64,000 nucleotides of DNA from Hyposmocoma kahamanoa. Taxonomy: Eukaryota; Arthropoda; Insecta; Lepidoptera; Cosmopterigidae. The notes below the pieces were generated by a model. It was given only the letters and a program-made list of their open reading frames with translations. It was not told the origin of the DNA and did no database searches. Below are positions 21,229 to 31,522 of this stretch, one piece after another. Both the position numbers and the translations under genes were made by a program. The number at the start of each line of letters is the position of its first letter. Position 1 is the stretch's first letter. The stretch is from contig NW_020653852.1 in NCBI RefSeq assembly GCF_003589595.1, positions 4,307,361 through 4,371,360 on the forward strand. Reading direction: 5' to 3'.

Positions 21229-21439
21229 CGAGTATCATAAAATATGAAATAAAAACATTTCTATCCAATATCCTTTAGATCTGGAAAGGTCCAATTTGGC
21301 TAAACATTAATTTAAAAATATAATATTTTGCCAGATTCCTGTTACGTACTACGTCGTACATAAAAAGAAAAACGTTATTTCTGCGTGGTTGGCGTGAATA
21401 TAATATATAAATATATAGGTATTGTACTAACACAAATTT

Positions 21440-21516
21440 AATTTTGATTGAATATCATTATTAATTAAATTTTTATTGAATTGATATTCAATTATTTTTT
21501 TTGTGAAATTACTCCA
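21440..21516 (-). repeat. Family B linker, left arm beside the gap
   Basis: On the minus strand the sequence reads TGGAGTAATTTCAC, AAAATAATTGAATATCAATT, then CAATAAAAATTTAATTAATA. It is the inverse of the sequence right of the gap, so the gap sits inside an inverted repeat. Confidence 0.8.
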
Positions 21517-21916
21517 NNNNNNNNNNNNNNNNNNNNNNNNNNNNNNNNNNNNNNNNNNNNNNNNNNNNNNNNNNNNNNNNNNNNNNNNNNNNNNNNNNNN
21601 NNNNNNNNNNNNNNNNNNNNNNNNNNNNNNNNNNNNNNNNNNNNNNNNNNNNNNNNNNNNNNNNNNNNNNNNNNNNNNNNNNNNNNNNNNNNNNNNNNNN
21701 NNNNNNNNNNNNNNNNNNNNNNNNNNNNNNNNNNNNNNNNNNNNNNNNNNNNNNNNNNNNNNNNNNNNNNNNNNNNNNNNNNNNNNNNNNNNNNNNNNNN
21801 NNNNNNNNNNNNNNNNNNNNNNNNNNNNNNNNNNNNNNNNNNNNNNNNNNNNNNNNNNNNNNNNNNNNNNNNNNNNNNNNNNNNNNNNNNNNNNNNNNNN
21901 NNNNNNNNNNNNNNNN
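21517..21916. other. Assembly gap, 400 N
   Basis: Undetermined bases between two inverted arms of the family B linker. Any open frame drawn through it is an artefact. Confidence 0.98.
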
Positions 21917-22262
21917 AAAAAAATAATTGAATATCAATTCAATAAAAAATTAATTAATACAGTGAATAGCGACATCTCTCGCCAGGACTGGTAGCTGTAA
22001 AGGTACTAACTGGGTGATAAATCTGTCATAGATTTCTCATAGATGGCGCTACGACTAAAAAGTCGTTGAAAGACCAAGTACAAAGACACGACGTAAGCGC
22101 ATAGAAGGATTCGTGAGGTCCGTTGGTTCGTTCCGTGGCTTAGTTGGTATAGCGTCTGGCACGGTATGCAAGAAGACGTCGGTTCGAATCCAACCGGATC
22201 TAAGGAATTTTTTCTGAGTGTTTTTTCTGAGTGTTCGATCTTTGTATTAATGAATATCATTA
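21917..22262 (+). repeat. Family B tRNA-like composite repeat, most complete copy
   Basis: In order: linker AAATAATTGAATATCAATTC, body GAATAGCGACATCTCTCGCC and CTCATAGATGGCGCTACGAC, A box TGGCTTAGTTGG, B box GGTTCGAATCC 45 bp later, and tail GGATCTAAGGAATTTTTTCT to TTTGTATTAATGA. The A and B boxes match the RNA polymerase III internal-promoter consensus, but at least 120 bp of conserved sequence lies upstream of the A box, unlike a simple SINE. No protein is encoded. Confidence 0.85.
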
Positions 22263-22296
22263 TGTTTATACTTTTACGATATTCGACTGTTTTTTT

Positions 22297-22520
22297 GCCG
22301 ACTTTAAAAAAGAGGAGTTTCTCAATTCGGCTGATTTTTTTTTTGTATGTATGTTACGCGATAACGCCTTTGTGAACCGATTTTTAATGATTCTTTCTTT
22401 CTTGGAATGAGGGTACTTCAGTATTGGTCCCATTTAAATTTTAAGAAAATATTCCATTTCTTAGGGTTGCAAACTAGGGAATGAATCCGGTTTCGCGCAT
22501 TTTCCGGTAACCGATGTTGA
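22297..22520 (+). repeat. Family E copy, 3' truncated
   Basis: GCCGACTTTAAAAAAGAGGA, GTTACGCGATAACGCC, GGAATGAGGGTACTTCAGTA and TTTCCGGTAACCGATG. The closing GGTCGGTTTTTT end is absent, so it abuts the family B inverted pair. Confidence 0.75.
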
Positions 22521-22531
22521 GATTATTGTCA

Positions 22532-22690
22532 AAATACTCCACTAGTTTTGTTATTTCATTATCCATTATTCATACCAAGATCGAACAAATAGACAGAAAA
22601 ATTCCTTAGATACGATTGGACTTGTTGAGGCGAGAGACTCTGATTCGAGTGCAGTCGCATCAAAGGAATTTTTCTTCGTGTTTATTCACA
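22532..22690. repeat. Family B, head-to-head inverted pair of tails
   Basis: The left half is a minus-strand tail (CTCCACTAGTTTTGTTATTT, GATCGAAC, GAAAAATTCCTTAGAT). The right half is a plus-strand tail (ATCAAAGGAATTTTTCTTCG). Between them are about 40 bp with no complete tRNA-like head. Confidence 0.65.
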
Positions 22691-23680
22691 ATAATAATAA
22701 TAATATATAAGTACCTTCTAAAATGAGTGATAAAATAAATAAACCTGTTTCTCAGCGCTAAAAGAGTGTTATAATCTTTTCAGCATTTCTCATAAAATCA
22801 TGTGACAAATTTGTAAACGCAACGATATAAAAATATATCAGTACAAAACATTAACAAAAAAAAATCTAATTTAACTTGATTTATCTTTCTGAAACATCCG
22901 ATACAAAAGCAAAAATGGCGAACAAAATTAAAATAAATCATATAAAAACAATCCTCCACAAAACTGGAACCATGTTTATCAGGAAAAAGTTTGCGTAATG
23001 CGGCTCTGGTCGAATTAAAAAACGTAGAGCGATCAATCATCGTCGTGGGGGTGGCGCCATGTAACGTATATAGAAAAGCTACTCCAATACCTATTATAGA
23101 ATTTCTAGACCATGAACACGCAGCAATGCCACTTTGATATGTGACTGACGTAAGATTTCTGCGTTATTACGCATTTGAACTTACATGAGACCCTCATCAC
23201 CTTCGTCAAACTTGAAAGGCTTGCCAAAGTTTTTGATGTAGGGCACGAAGAAAATTACTAGACAGCAATTACTTGAGAAGTGAATTCACAATTTATGTGA
23301 TACATCTCTCATATTATGTGCTATATTTGATTAAAAGGGAAATATGGATTTAGAAATGTAGCTTTTTTATATAATCGGTCGGAAAACGTAGTCGGGTCTC
23401 ACCACAGAGTATTGAAAAGCGGTATGTATACATTTTTGTAGATTTTTTAATGATCGATTACGAGAAGATTGGCTACATTCATCTTGGAGCGCACCAAGTC
23501 AAACCATCTTATAAAAAACGATCGGATAGTATACCTGTCCACATTGTTAACTCCTGCCACGTGCAGATAACAACGTTATGTTTTTCTTTTAAAACAAGTA
23601 CCAATGAATCAATTACGCTGCTTTTGATTTGAAAAGGCCCCTGATGCTGGCCTGCTACACACATGTTGGTGTTTTTTTTA
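22691..23680. other. Unassigned, no gene seen
   Basis: A+T-rich with an AAT microsatellite at 22689-22706. An 80-codon minus-strand opening (23040-22798) has no recognised motif. Confidence 0.4.
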
Positions 23681-23899
23681 TTATACCAAGTGACGGGATG
23701 AAAAAGTCGTGCACCTGAAAGTAAGCGACACGCCTGTCTGTAGCAATTACAGTTTCTACTCAGAGCTTTAAATCGCAAAGATCTGTCGGACACTGCCACT
23801 ACGCCCACCACCCTAAAATATAAATTAACAAGTCCCATATATCTATAATTTCACCAGCACCCATACCGTTTAAAACCGTAACGCAGTAATGTTCACATC
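23681..23899 (+). repeat. Family A copy, 5' two thirds
   Basis: TTATACCAAGTGACGGGATG at the start, AAAGTAAGCGACACGCCTGT, hairpin arm CTCAGAGC, and TTTCACCAGCACCCATACCG. Ends at AGTAATGTTCACAT, inside the second hairpin. Confidence 0.85.
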
Positions 23900-24165
23900 G
23901 TTTTTCCAAAGAACAGTCCCGTGCTCGTTTTTTTATGAGGTATTTTTATACATTACACTTTATACCTACTAGTGCCAAAGAAAGGTATATGGATGCCTTT
24001 AATTTGATTGATTGGTGTCAACAAAATTGGTTCTATCTAGGCATAATGTAACACACTAATCTACAATAATTTCGTGCAATTTTGAAGGAAACGCCTGACT
24101 ATTTTGTCCAACGCGGCTAACTACACAACCCTGAGTTCCCTTGCCATAGTAAAATATTGCCAAAT
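23900..24165. other. Unassigned, no gene seen
   Basis: No recognised repeat. It leads into the long hairpin that follows. Confidence 0.4.
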
Positions 24166-24408
24166 CGCACCCCTCATGAAAGAATGGTATAAGAGGAGTT
24201 ACGTTAAAAACGTTTATTGCTCCATTAGATACAGAAAAATATAGGTAACCCACATGCTCTCCCATTCTTGTAACTCTATGTACAATATTAGTCGATAGAG
24301 TTACAAGAATTGGAGAGCATGTGAGTTACGTATATTTTTCTGTATCTAATGGAGCAATAATCGTTTTTGACGTAACTCCACTTATACCATTCTTCTGTGA
24401 GGGGTGCG
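24166..24408. repeat. Long hairpin, two 114-bp arms with a 15-bp loop
   Basis: Left arm 24166-24279 (starting CGCACCCCTCATGAAAGAAT, ending GTAACTCTAT) and right arm 24295-24408 (starting ATAGAGTTACAAG, ending GTGAGGGGTGCG) are nearly perfect reverse complements. Both arms can be read as a similar peptide (YFSVSNGAI, VTPLIPFF). That follows from the inverted symmetry and is not evidence for a gene. No other copy is in the window. Confidence 0.85.
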
Positions 24409-24903
24409 AAATTATCAACTATCTGTTTCAGTCCTATGCAAACACGACAATATTACGTTTCATTTTAATTTATGAGAAAAGTAACAAGCAATGTACAAGG
24501 TACGAGAAAAATAGATGGTCTTCTTCCAATGGTACAATCGATGTTGCATTACTGCTTTAAAATATTAATGTTGTTAGAGCTAAATTTTATAATTGGTAGT
24601 ATTAAATGTCTATAACATAAATTACGTTTACATAAATGTAGAAGAATGACTTTGCGACAGACCTGCGTTTTCTCTATAATCATTAACCCAGTTGTGATGA
24701 CGCAACCACTATTGACTTAACTACATTATGGACGAAAATGCCATATGTGATGTTCGAATGTTCGACGAGCACTGAAACAATTACTTCCATAATCAAAAAT
24801 GAACTAATTTGCTCGTATCATTAATTTTAACAAAAGCAAATAGTAATTTTACCTATTATACAGTTTCTCACCGACAATATAAATATTTTAAAGTTTTGAG
24901 ACA
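24409..24903. other. Unassigned, no gene seen
   Basis: Open for 50 codons past the hairpin, without motifs. Otherwise A+T-rich. Confidence 0.4.
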
Positions 24904-25436
24904 AGGCAATTGGTGTGGTAGTCTGACACACTATTATTTTAAATTTAGGTGGTAATTTTGCAATTCTTCTATTAATTTTTTAACCAGGTTACGGCCGTTA
25001 CACACACCAAAAAAAATCACTAATATCTATAATTGATAGGTGAGTCAATTGTTTATGAAATTGTCACATTGATTAAGCACTACCCACTACTCTTTTGTAA
25101 GGCAGATTCCACTAAGAAAAAACATAAATAAGAAACAACATAAATATATCATAAAACGCTAAACGGGTCACTACTGTGTTACTGGATTTTCGTTATATTT
25201 ATGTATACACGATATTTTAATATTTATTTTGTTTATGTTATATATGATGTTTTAAATAAATATTTTATATGAGAAATACGTACAAATATAACAATATAAA
25301 AGAAAAAATAAAGATATTTCTAATTTTTTTTGGCGTGTGTAACGGCTGTCGCCTAGTTGAAAAATTAATGTGTTATTGCAAAATTACCATCTAAATTTAC
25401 AGTAATAATGTGTCAGACAACCACACCAATTGCCTG
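24904..25436. mobile_element. Foldback/MITE-like element with ~115-bp arms
   Basis: The left arm (AGGCAATTGGTGTGGTAGTC, TTTAGGTGGTAATTTTGCAA, GGCCGTTACACACACC) is repeated inverted at about 25324-25436 (GGCGTGTGTAACGGCTG, TTGCAAAATTACCATC, CAACCACACCAATTGCCT). The 300-bp interior is almost pure A+T and non-coding. The right arm overlaps the tail of a family F SINE. No clear target duplication was found. Confidence 0.75.
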
Positions 25437-25608
25437 GACCATGAGTACCTGAGCAATGGAATTCACTCTGGGGCACTTCCTAGAACACCTCACAAGAAAC
25501 AATTTAGTAAAGTCCATTTCTTTGAATTGATCCTACCGGGAATCAAACCCGTGCCCTCTGCATCCAGCATCCACAGTGTCGGTTAACTCTAGGCCACCGA
25601 GGTCCTCA
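25428..25608 (-). repeat. Family F tRNA-derived SINE
   Basis: On the minus strand the head reads CTCGGTGGCCTAGAGTTAAC (A box) and then GGGTTTGATTCCCGG (B box). The body follows: CTAGGAAGTGCCCCAG and CTCAGGTACTCATGG. The layout is that of a polymerase III-transcribed SINE whose 5' end is at the right. Confidence 0.75.
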
Positions 25609-25680
25609 AACAAGTGGAGTCCGTTTTTTGTTATTCAATCATCTATCTAGGCAAGAAACAGTAAGGGATGTAGATATATT

Positions 25681-25816
25681 TGTAGCAGTAAAGCTATATA
25701 GAGTATATCCGGGGAAGTACTACCACATTTTAGCAGATGGGACTCGTCAACAACATTGCGTCTCAGCGACAGTTACCACTAGGCGCACAACATGTTCTCT
25801 GCGTCACTTAGTATTT
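25681..25816 (-). repeat. Family A copy, internally deleted
   Basis: Minus strand. The 3' end AGCAGTAAAGCTATATAGAG and GGGGAAGTACTACCACATTT joins almost directly to GGGACTCGTCAAC and then to ACCACTAGGCGCACAACATG. The hairpin region is lost. Confidence 0.7.
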
Positions 25817-26211
25817 AAAAAAGAAAAGTTTTTTAGCTAAGATTGATTTTAATTCAAACAATTTCAACAGTCTGTGGCTATGTTCACACAGATGGGAATT
25901 GGATCGTGTTTCACATTGCGTGTCGTTATTTTTATAATTCAACAGACAAGCACCGTTTTTAAAAATTGCGGCCAAAGAGGAAAAACGGTATAGGGAAAAG
26001 GACAATAAAATAATGGATTTTTGATCACTTTAATTGAATGTAGACAGAATAATAAAAATGCTTTTTAGTTTTTAGTTTTATTTGTTTGTAAATAAAAATG
26101 CTATTTATTACATTTTTGTAAAAACAATATTTACAAAAGTTTAAATGTAATTGAAATAGGCCTTATATAGATTGTAGTAGGTACAATAATTTTTAGATGT
26201 TCTATTAGTAA
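25817..26211. other. Unassigned, no gene seen
   Basis: A+T-rich; no coding signal or shared repeat recognised. Confidence 0.4.
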
Positions 26212-26345
26212 AAAAAATGGAAGTAAATTAATTTGTTACTCCGCGAACCCAGTGACAGTTAAATCGTGCATAAGAGCTGCGCTTGTGTCGAATATTTTTC
26301 TCATGCACGGTTCACGGAGTAGCAAATTTTTTTTACTTCCATTTT
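26212..26345. mobile_element. Small inverted-repeat element (~134 bp)
   Basis: The arms AAAAATGGAAGTAAATT and TTTGTTACTCCGCGAACC are mirrored by GGTTCACGGAGTAGCAAA and TTTTACTTCCATTTTTA on the right. GTGCAT and ATGCAC extend the pairing inward. There is no coding capacity. A miniature element or structured repeat, single copy in the window. Confidence 0.75.
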
Positions 26346-26434
26346 TATTAAGAAGGACTTATATAGAAGTAATGCCTGAATTTATTAATGTTAATTGAAC
26401 ATTTGGACAGGTTTGGTTCATCATCACTTATCTC

Positions 26435-26747
26435 GGTAGCAGTAGAGTTATTTGCGAAAGAGTGAGAGAGAAGAGTACTGCCACCTTACCTATTTCTGCC
26501 GCCAAGCAGTAATATGAGCTTTACTGCGTTCCTGTTTTGAAGGATAAGGGTGCTTGCTGGTAAAATTACAGGCACATGACACTTATCTACATGTCTCAGG
26601 TTGACAGCGCAGTGGCAAAGTCCCTCAGATACGAGTATTTGCGATTTAAAATTCTTTCAGGCGCTGCAACTGCAACCGCTATGGACAGGGGTGTCGCCTA
26701 ACATCAGACTCACGACTTGTTCGTTCCGTCACTTGGTAATATAAAAA
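26435..26747 (-). repeat. Family A copy, near full length
   Basis: Minus strand, from GTAGCAGTAGAGTTATTTGC to CGTTCCGTCACTTGGTAATA, with several small insertions (a duplicated GCAACTGCAACC). It faces the plus-strand copy at 26898-27130. Confidence 0.85.
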
Positions 26748-26897
26748 ATCTACTCATACATGACCGGTCACTGGCTAAAACCTATGTTAAGAAGTCCGTG
26801 ATAACGCTCACACATCAAGAAAAGAATTCTTCGGTAATAACACGTCTGTCTGCGTACAGCGAAAAATGGGGGTCGATGCGCGGCGGTGGAGTTTTTT

Positions 26898-27130
26898 TAT
26901 GATACCTAGTGACAGAACTAAAAAGTTGTGCGCTTGGTTGTAAAAGACACACCTGTCAGAGCTTCTTAAAGAAGATCTGAAGGGCACTACCATTACGCCC
27001 GTCACCCTGAGACATAATAAAGTTGATACGTCTCATGTGCCTGCAATTTCACATTACTGCTTGGCGCCAGAAATAGATATGGTGGCAGTACTGCCCTGAA
27101 CAAACTCTTTCACAAGAGTTCTACTGCTAC
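26898..27130 (+). repeat. Family A copy
   Basis: TATGATACCTAGTGACAGAA, GATCTGAAGGGCACTACCAT, CCGTCACCCTGAGACATAAT and ACTCTTTCACAAGAGTTCTA. The first hairpin arm and the CACCCTTACCCTTC block are deleted. Confidence 0.85.
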
Positions 27131-27644
27131 TGAAGGGTTGCGTTTCTCAAATAGTTAATTATTAATATGAAAGGACATGTGTGGCTGTCGGTTCTGTGTG
27201 CCTGCTGCCCCAATGCAGGCATACGTTAGGTTACTGCAAATAAAGTAAAAAAAAAAACTAAATTTATTCTCAATATATTCATTTCCAAAAGGCAATTTAT
27301 CATGTCAGAGCGGTCACTATAATTACCAGCCAAACGAGTCGTTTCAATATTTAATCTGCTAATAGACTTCAAATGACTCATTCCTTACACGTCACGCAAG
27401 GTCACAGCTATTATTATTAAATACTTAAATAACTATGTGCTTGGGTGGTGAATTGTTGAAATTTTTACATATAATTAGGCAGAATTATTATTTCAACGGA
27501 AACACATAACCTACGTGAATTACGCAGTACGTCGCTGCGTGAGCATTATAGCGGGGAAGGACACATACCACATTTAATCCGACCCTGGTATAGCGCAAAA
27601 TGTAATTACTACTAAATAATGTTTAGCAAGAGTATTTCTTTTCG
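27131..27644. other. Unassigned, no gene seen
   Basis: A 12-base A run at about 27249 follows CTGCAAATAAAGT. It could be the poly(A) end of a short retroposed sequence, but I could not delimit one. Confidence 0.4.
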
Positions 27645-27930
27645 TTTTATTATTGATACAAAGATCGAACAAACACAAAGAAAAATTCCTTCGTTCCGCC
27701 TGGAGTCGAACGCTAGTAGGTATTGCGCTAAATGTAATTGCTACTAAATAATATTTAGCAAAAGTAAATATATCTTTCGGTGTTGTTATAAGATATTAGA
27801 ATCAAAATATAGAAAAATTCTTTCTATCCGGCTGGATTCTACCCAGCACCTGTTTGCCCCGATTTGGAATATTTTCACAAAAAAATATGAATATCGTAGT
27901 AATAAAAACATGATATTCTATAAAATAAAT
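27645..27930 (-). repeat. Family B fragments, diverged
   Basis: Two minus-strand scraps: ACAAAGATCGAACAAACAC with AAAAATTCCTTCGTTCCGCC and a degenerate B box, then a similar block at 27795-27850 (AATTCTTTCTATCCGGCTGG). A plus-oriented linker TTGGAATATTTTCACAAAA follows. A direct repeat around GCGCAAAATGTAATTACTAC (27593) and GCGCTAAATGTAATTGCTAC (27726) separates them. Confidence 0.55.
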
Positions 27931-28258
27931 ATTGTAAGTATTTCTTCTCTACGACTGAAAAGAAATTCTTACTTGATTTGCAGAAGGTCTAACGCCGAAA
28001 GATGTTCGAGACTTTACGGACGCTTTCCTTCCATCCAGTACTGTTTTTGACTTCTCTCGGGGCAGTTGCTAGATATAAGAACTCCAATGAGCGGTCACTA
28101 CAACAGCAATACAATGCAAATATTCTTTATTGCACGCAAGAAGAAATATGAAAACAAACAAAAGAGAGAATACAACTGCCATACTGCTATATAACTATAT
28201 CTTCCACAGACAACGTTAGGCTGAGAGGATAAAATACAAATATTTTTTTAATGAAAAA
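27931..28258. other. Unassigned, no gene seen
   Basis: No repeat or coding signal recognised. Confidence 0.4.
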
Positions 28259-28498
28259 CATCTGACGGGACGAACAAGTCCTGGTGGTAAGCGACAAGCC
28301 TATCCATAACAGTTGCAGTACCACTCAGAGATTTAAATCACAAAGATCTGATACACATAAGTTAACAAGTTCCATATACCTGTAATTTCACTAGCATCCT
28401 TTCCCTTCAAAATCGAGACGTAGCATTACTGCTTAGCAGTAGAAATAGGTACTATGACAATACTTCGCTGGATGAACTCTTTCACAAGGAATACAATA
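28259..28498 (+). repeat. Family A copy
   Basis: CATCTGACGGGACGAACAAG, GGTGGTAAGCGACAAGCCTA, the hairpin arm CACTCAGAG, GTTAACAAGTTCCATATACC and GATGAACTCTTTCACAAGGA. The second hairpin arm and following GCCCGTCACC block are deleted. Confidence 0.85.
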
Positions 28499-28972
28499 AC
28501 AATTTATTGGAACCAAAATCCTCTATTCATGCACATTAAAATTCAATATTCAGTAAAAGGAGTTTCAGTCGGATAAAAACGTTTCGCCATTAATAATTCT
28601 TTTCAGTATTGCTGGTAGTTCTTTGCTAGCATCGAATCACTCGCGGGTTTTTCGTTGCGGCATATTGGTCACCGATTTTTGTTTACCCGCGTTTCGTAAT
28701 GTTCGGCATCCACGCGTACATCGCTCATAGGGATTTTACCCTTAATCGGTCACGTGGGGTGTTTGACGCTACATTGCATGTTTATAAGCTCATCACTTTT
28801 TAAAATTTGGACTTACGGCGCCTATCTTCAGGCTAGCTTCGTAAACGCGATTACAGTTCACAATTCATTCGTAATCTGTGCTCGTTCGTGTTACACACCC
28901 CGCACTTTTTTCTTTCTTTTCTTCTTTCAATTATTTGCATCATTAATAACACCAAACCTAGTGGAGTATATT
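28499..28972. other. Unassigned, no gene seen
   Basis: An open stretch of 157 codons (28754-29227) runs from here into the family A copy at 28973-29189, so its second half is repeat DNA. No domain is recognised. Confidence 0.4.
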
Positions 28973-29189
28973 CTTTCCATAGCAGTTGTAGTGCCAGTCA
29001 GAATTTCAAATCGCAAAGATTTGAGGGGAATTGCCATTCGCCCGTTATCTTTGACATATGTTGACAAGTCCCATATGCCTGTAATTTCACCAGTTCCTGT
29101 ACCTTGCAGTAACTGTTTGGCGACAGAAATAGGTAATGCGACAGTACTTCCGTGGACGAACTTTTTGACACGGACCTGTACTGCTACAG
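28973..29189 (+). repeat. Family A copy, 5' end missing
   Basis: CTTTCCATAGCAGTTGTAGT, GCAAAGATTTGAGGGGAATT, TGACAAGTCCCATATGCCTG and AGTACTTCCGTGGACGAACT, ending CTGTACTGCTACA. Confidence 0.8.
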
Positions 29190-29339
29190 CATATAAATCT
29201 ACAGTAACAAAATGCTTACAAAATTAGAATGTATACCTACATTCACACTTTTTTCTACCGGGGTAAGTAGAGCCCACAATCTGCCACTTAATACGATCCT
29301 GGTACATGTTTTTCGCCGTATCAACACGCATTATAAAAA

Positions 29340-29576
29340 AATAAAAAATGAATTCGAATTTTCATTACACCGAAAACGGAATTATAACGAAACCGTTGTT
29401 CTCTCAGGATATGTTGGATGTTTATCGCAAAGCGCTTAGGTTAGGTTAAGTTACGTTTGAAAGAAAAAACCCGATTACGATATGCGATTTTCCTCTCAAA
29501 ATTGCTTTCGAGATTATGGCAATTTGAGTAAACGCTATTTCTGGAACATGTCATTTCGGACTACTGTCAGGTAACC
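29340..29576. mobile_element. Partial copy of the 9-bp-TSD MITE
   Basis: Shares with 16050-16288 the blocks TTTTCATTACACCGAAAA, AACGAAACCGTTGT, GTTTATCGCAAAG, TTAGGTTAAGTTA and TTTCCTCTCAAAATTGCTTT, ending at GTCAGGTAACC. The left terminal repeat is degraded, so no target duplication can be read. Confidence 0.75.
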
Positions 29577-29677
29577 ATAAAAAATGCTTCAATAGAAAAC
29601 ATACTTATTCTTACATGAATTACAATCACGGAAGAAAGAAAAAGAGCGCATAGAAGAAAAGAATAACTAGACTATAA

Positions 29678-29990
29678 TATCGAGTTCTTAGGTTTTCGCG
29701 ATTGTTACACATAGGAAATGAAACTATTTTTCCGAATTTAAATCGCGTATATATGTTTTTTCAAACAAACTGACATTTCGGGCCCTTTACAGGTCCCATG
29801 GTCACGGTTGACTGAGGTGGTACAGTCTTCAACCAGTCTAATATTAATGCAAACCACCCTATTTTTTTCACTATAATAGTAACTATATTCAACCGTGACC
29901 ATGGGACCTGTAAAGGGCCCGAAACGTCGGTTTGTTTGAAAAAACAAATATATGCGATTTAAATCCGGAAAAATAGTTTCATTTCCTAAC
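29678..29990. repeat. Family D inverted-repeat element
   Basis: Lead TATCGAGTTCTTAGGTTTTC, left arm to GGTTGACTGAGGTGGTACAG, centre about 75 bp, and right arm from CAACCGTGACC to TTTCATTTCC. The right arm reads CAACC, GTGACCAT, GGGACC, TGTAAA, GGGCCC, GAAACGTC, GGTTTG (about 29890-29934), the consensus sequence. The left arm differs at two positions in the last two blocks (GAAATGTC, AGTTTG). Confidence 0.9.
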
Positions 29991-30224
29991 CAGACTATAA
30001 GATAAGCTTTTAGTAAAGTTTTAAACGGCACAACAGACTTAGCTTATCTGATCGACTTAGGCAGGGAATTCTACAGTTTAATGTTTTTAGTTGTGAAGGA
30101 ATCAAAATAAAAGCTATACGAATAAATAGGTCAGTTTGAAAAAAGTGTGAGACAACAGTGTTACGAGCGGCTGAGAACAGTACTATGGTACAAGTAACAA
30201 TAAACTTTATGATTTGATCACCCT

Positions 30225-30475
30225 GTTACCTGGTGCAACAAATGTCGTTGGTCATTCAGCGCGGTAATGGTGCTAGTCTTATGGGGACGTTTGAGCCGGT
30301 TACATTGAGAGCGATCCTTTTTAATTCTTATAATTAAATAAAAACTACTAATTCTGTGGTAAATTGCATAGTTGATTTTTATGTGACGAGGCCTGTTGCT
30401 GATTTATATGTATGTCTACCTGACGAAGGCTACGTTGCGGATTGACATTTGTAATTAATGTAGTTTTTGAATGAA
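30225..30475 (+). pseudogene. Possible non-LTR retrotransposon 3' end
   Basis: One frame reads LVQQMSLVIQRGNGASLMGT before a stop at about 30339. Lepidopteran non-LTR polyproteins often end in a similar I-Q-R-G-N-x-A-S-x-x-G-T phrase, from memory. The downstream part would then be 3' UTR. No tail or target duplication was found. Confidence 0.3.
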
Positions 30476-30726
30476 AAACTAAATCATGTCATTTATTTAG
30501 TAATATACAATTTTATGCAGAAATAATACTGTCCCTATAAATAATTAAAATCTTTAAGGTAGAATAGAGAAGTGGGATTAAAGAGGACAGAGTGTAGTGG
30601 GGACAAAATACGGAAATCTCTACGGCAACGAATGGGTAACCATTGAATGGATGAAAGTTTGGACCGGAAGTCTGTGTTTGGGCCAACGTGGCGGACAATG
30701 ACATAAAAGCTCTCTTTTGAGGAGCC

Positions 30727-30896
30727 TGTTGAATGATCAGTTAGTCGTATAGTTTGGAAATGAAAAACTCAATATTTAATTTATATTGAATTTATTTAGC
30801 ATTGTACACAATTGCGCCATTAAAGTCGGAACAAAGAAGAGCGAGAGCCAGTGTTCCCCACATAAACTTATAAAATGTAAACTAATGTTGCCAACA
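30727..30896 (-). repeat. 3' LTR of the BEL/Pao element
   Basis: 170 bp. On the minus strand it starts TGTTGGCAACATTAG and ends TCAACA. It differs from the other LTR by a 4-bp duplication (ATGA), a 2-bp indel and a handful of substitutions, which points to a moderately old insertion. Confidence 0.92.
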
Positions 30897-31053
30897 TATT
30901 GCGGGCCACGAGAATTGAAACACAATGATAAAAAGTTATAAAGATCAGTATAAGTAGAGGTAAGTTACTTCATAATATCTTTGAAATGATTCCTATTTTA
31001 ATTACATTTTACAATATACGGAAATAGTACATTTGAAATTGTTTTTATTTCAG

Positions 31054-31512
31054 TTACATTATAACATCTTTTGGAAATAAGCATATTTTTCTAACAGATC
31101 GTACATATTTTTTCCTATTTGGAGTCATAACTTCAAAAGCTCTGAGTTTATTATCATTGCCAGGAAACAGTTTTGTAATACGCCCTAAGAGCCAACTCAA
31201 GGTGGGAGTATTATCCTCCTTTAATAAAACGAAATCACCTACATTAACATTAGGCATTACAATTTTCCACTTAGGCCTAGACTGTAAACTGTTAAGGTAT
31301 TGTTGGTGCCAAACAAGCCAAAATGATTGCACTACATAATTAGTGACATTCCATAACCTAAGTCTAGATATAGGTATTCTAGACACGTCTTGTTCTGGAT
31401 AGGAAGTGAGTGCTGTGCCTGCTAAAAATTAATCAGGAGTTAGGTACGTGAAATCATCAGGGTTAGTGGTACTCAATGGTACTAACGGTCTGGAATTTAA
31501 CACAACTTCAAG
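31054..31512 (-). pseudogene. BEL/Pao polyprotein C-terminal region (DUF5641-like), broken
   Basis: In one minus-strand frame the translation gives LNSRPLVPLST, DDFTYLTPD, a TAA stop, FLAGTALTSYPEQD, then RLRLWNVTN and PKWKIVMPNVNVGDFVLLKE, and closes at 31054. VLNSRPL is the usual end of the integrase part. The segment after it matches the DUF5641 domain that follows integrase in Pao polyproteins. The stop removes one conserved position. It is fused by deletion to the protease remnant in a different frame near 31520. Confidence 0.8.
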
Positions 31513-31522
31513 GTTACGCTTG

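Noticed and set aside
21481..21994. Open frames of 140-160 codons crossing the large gap
   Set aside because: Almost every residue is undetermined; the frame exists only because N codons hide stops.
24056..24560. Two similar peptides on opposite strands (YFSVSNGAI, VTPLIPFF)
   Set aside because: They are produced by the two arms of one hairpin; similarity is a consequence of symmetry and not of coding conservation.
28754..29227. 157-codon opening on the plus strand
   Set aside because: Its second half is a family A repeat copy and no domain or codon bias supports a gene.
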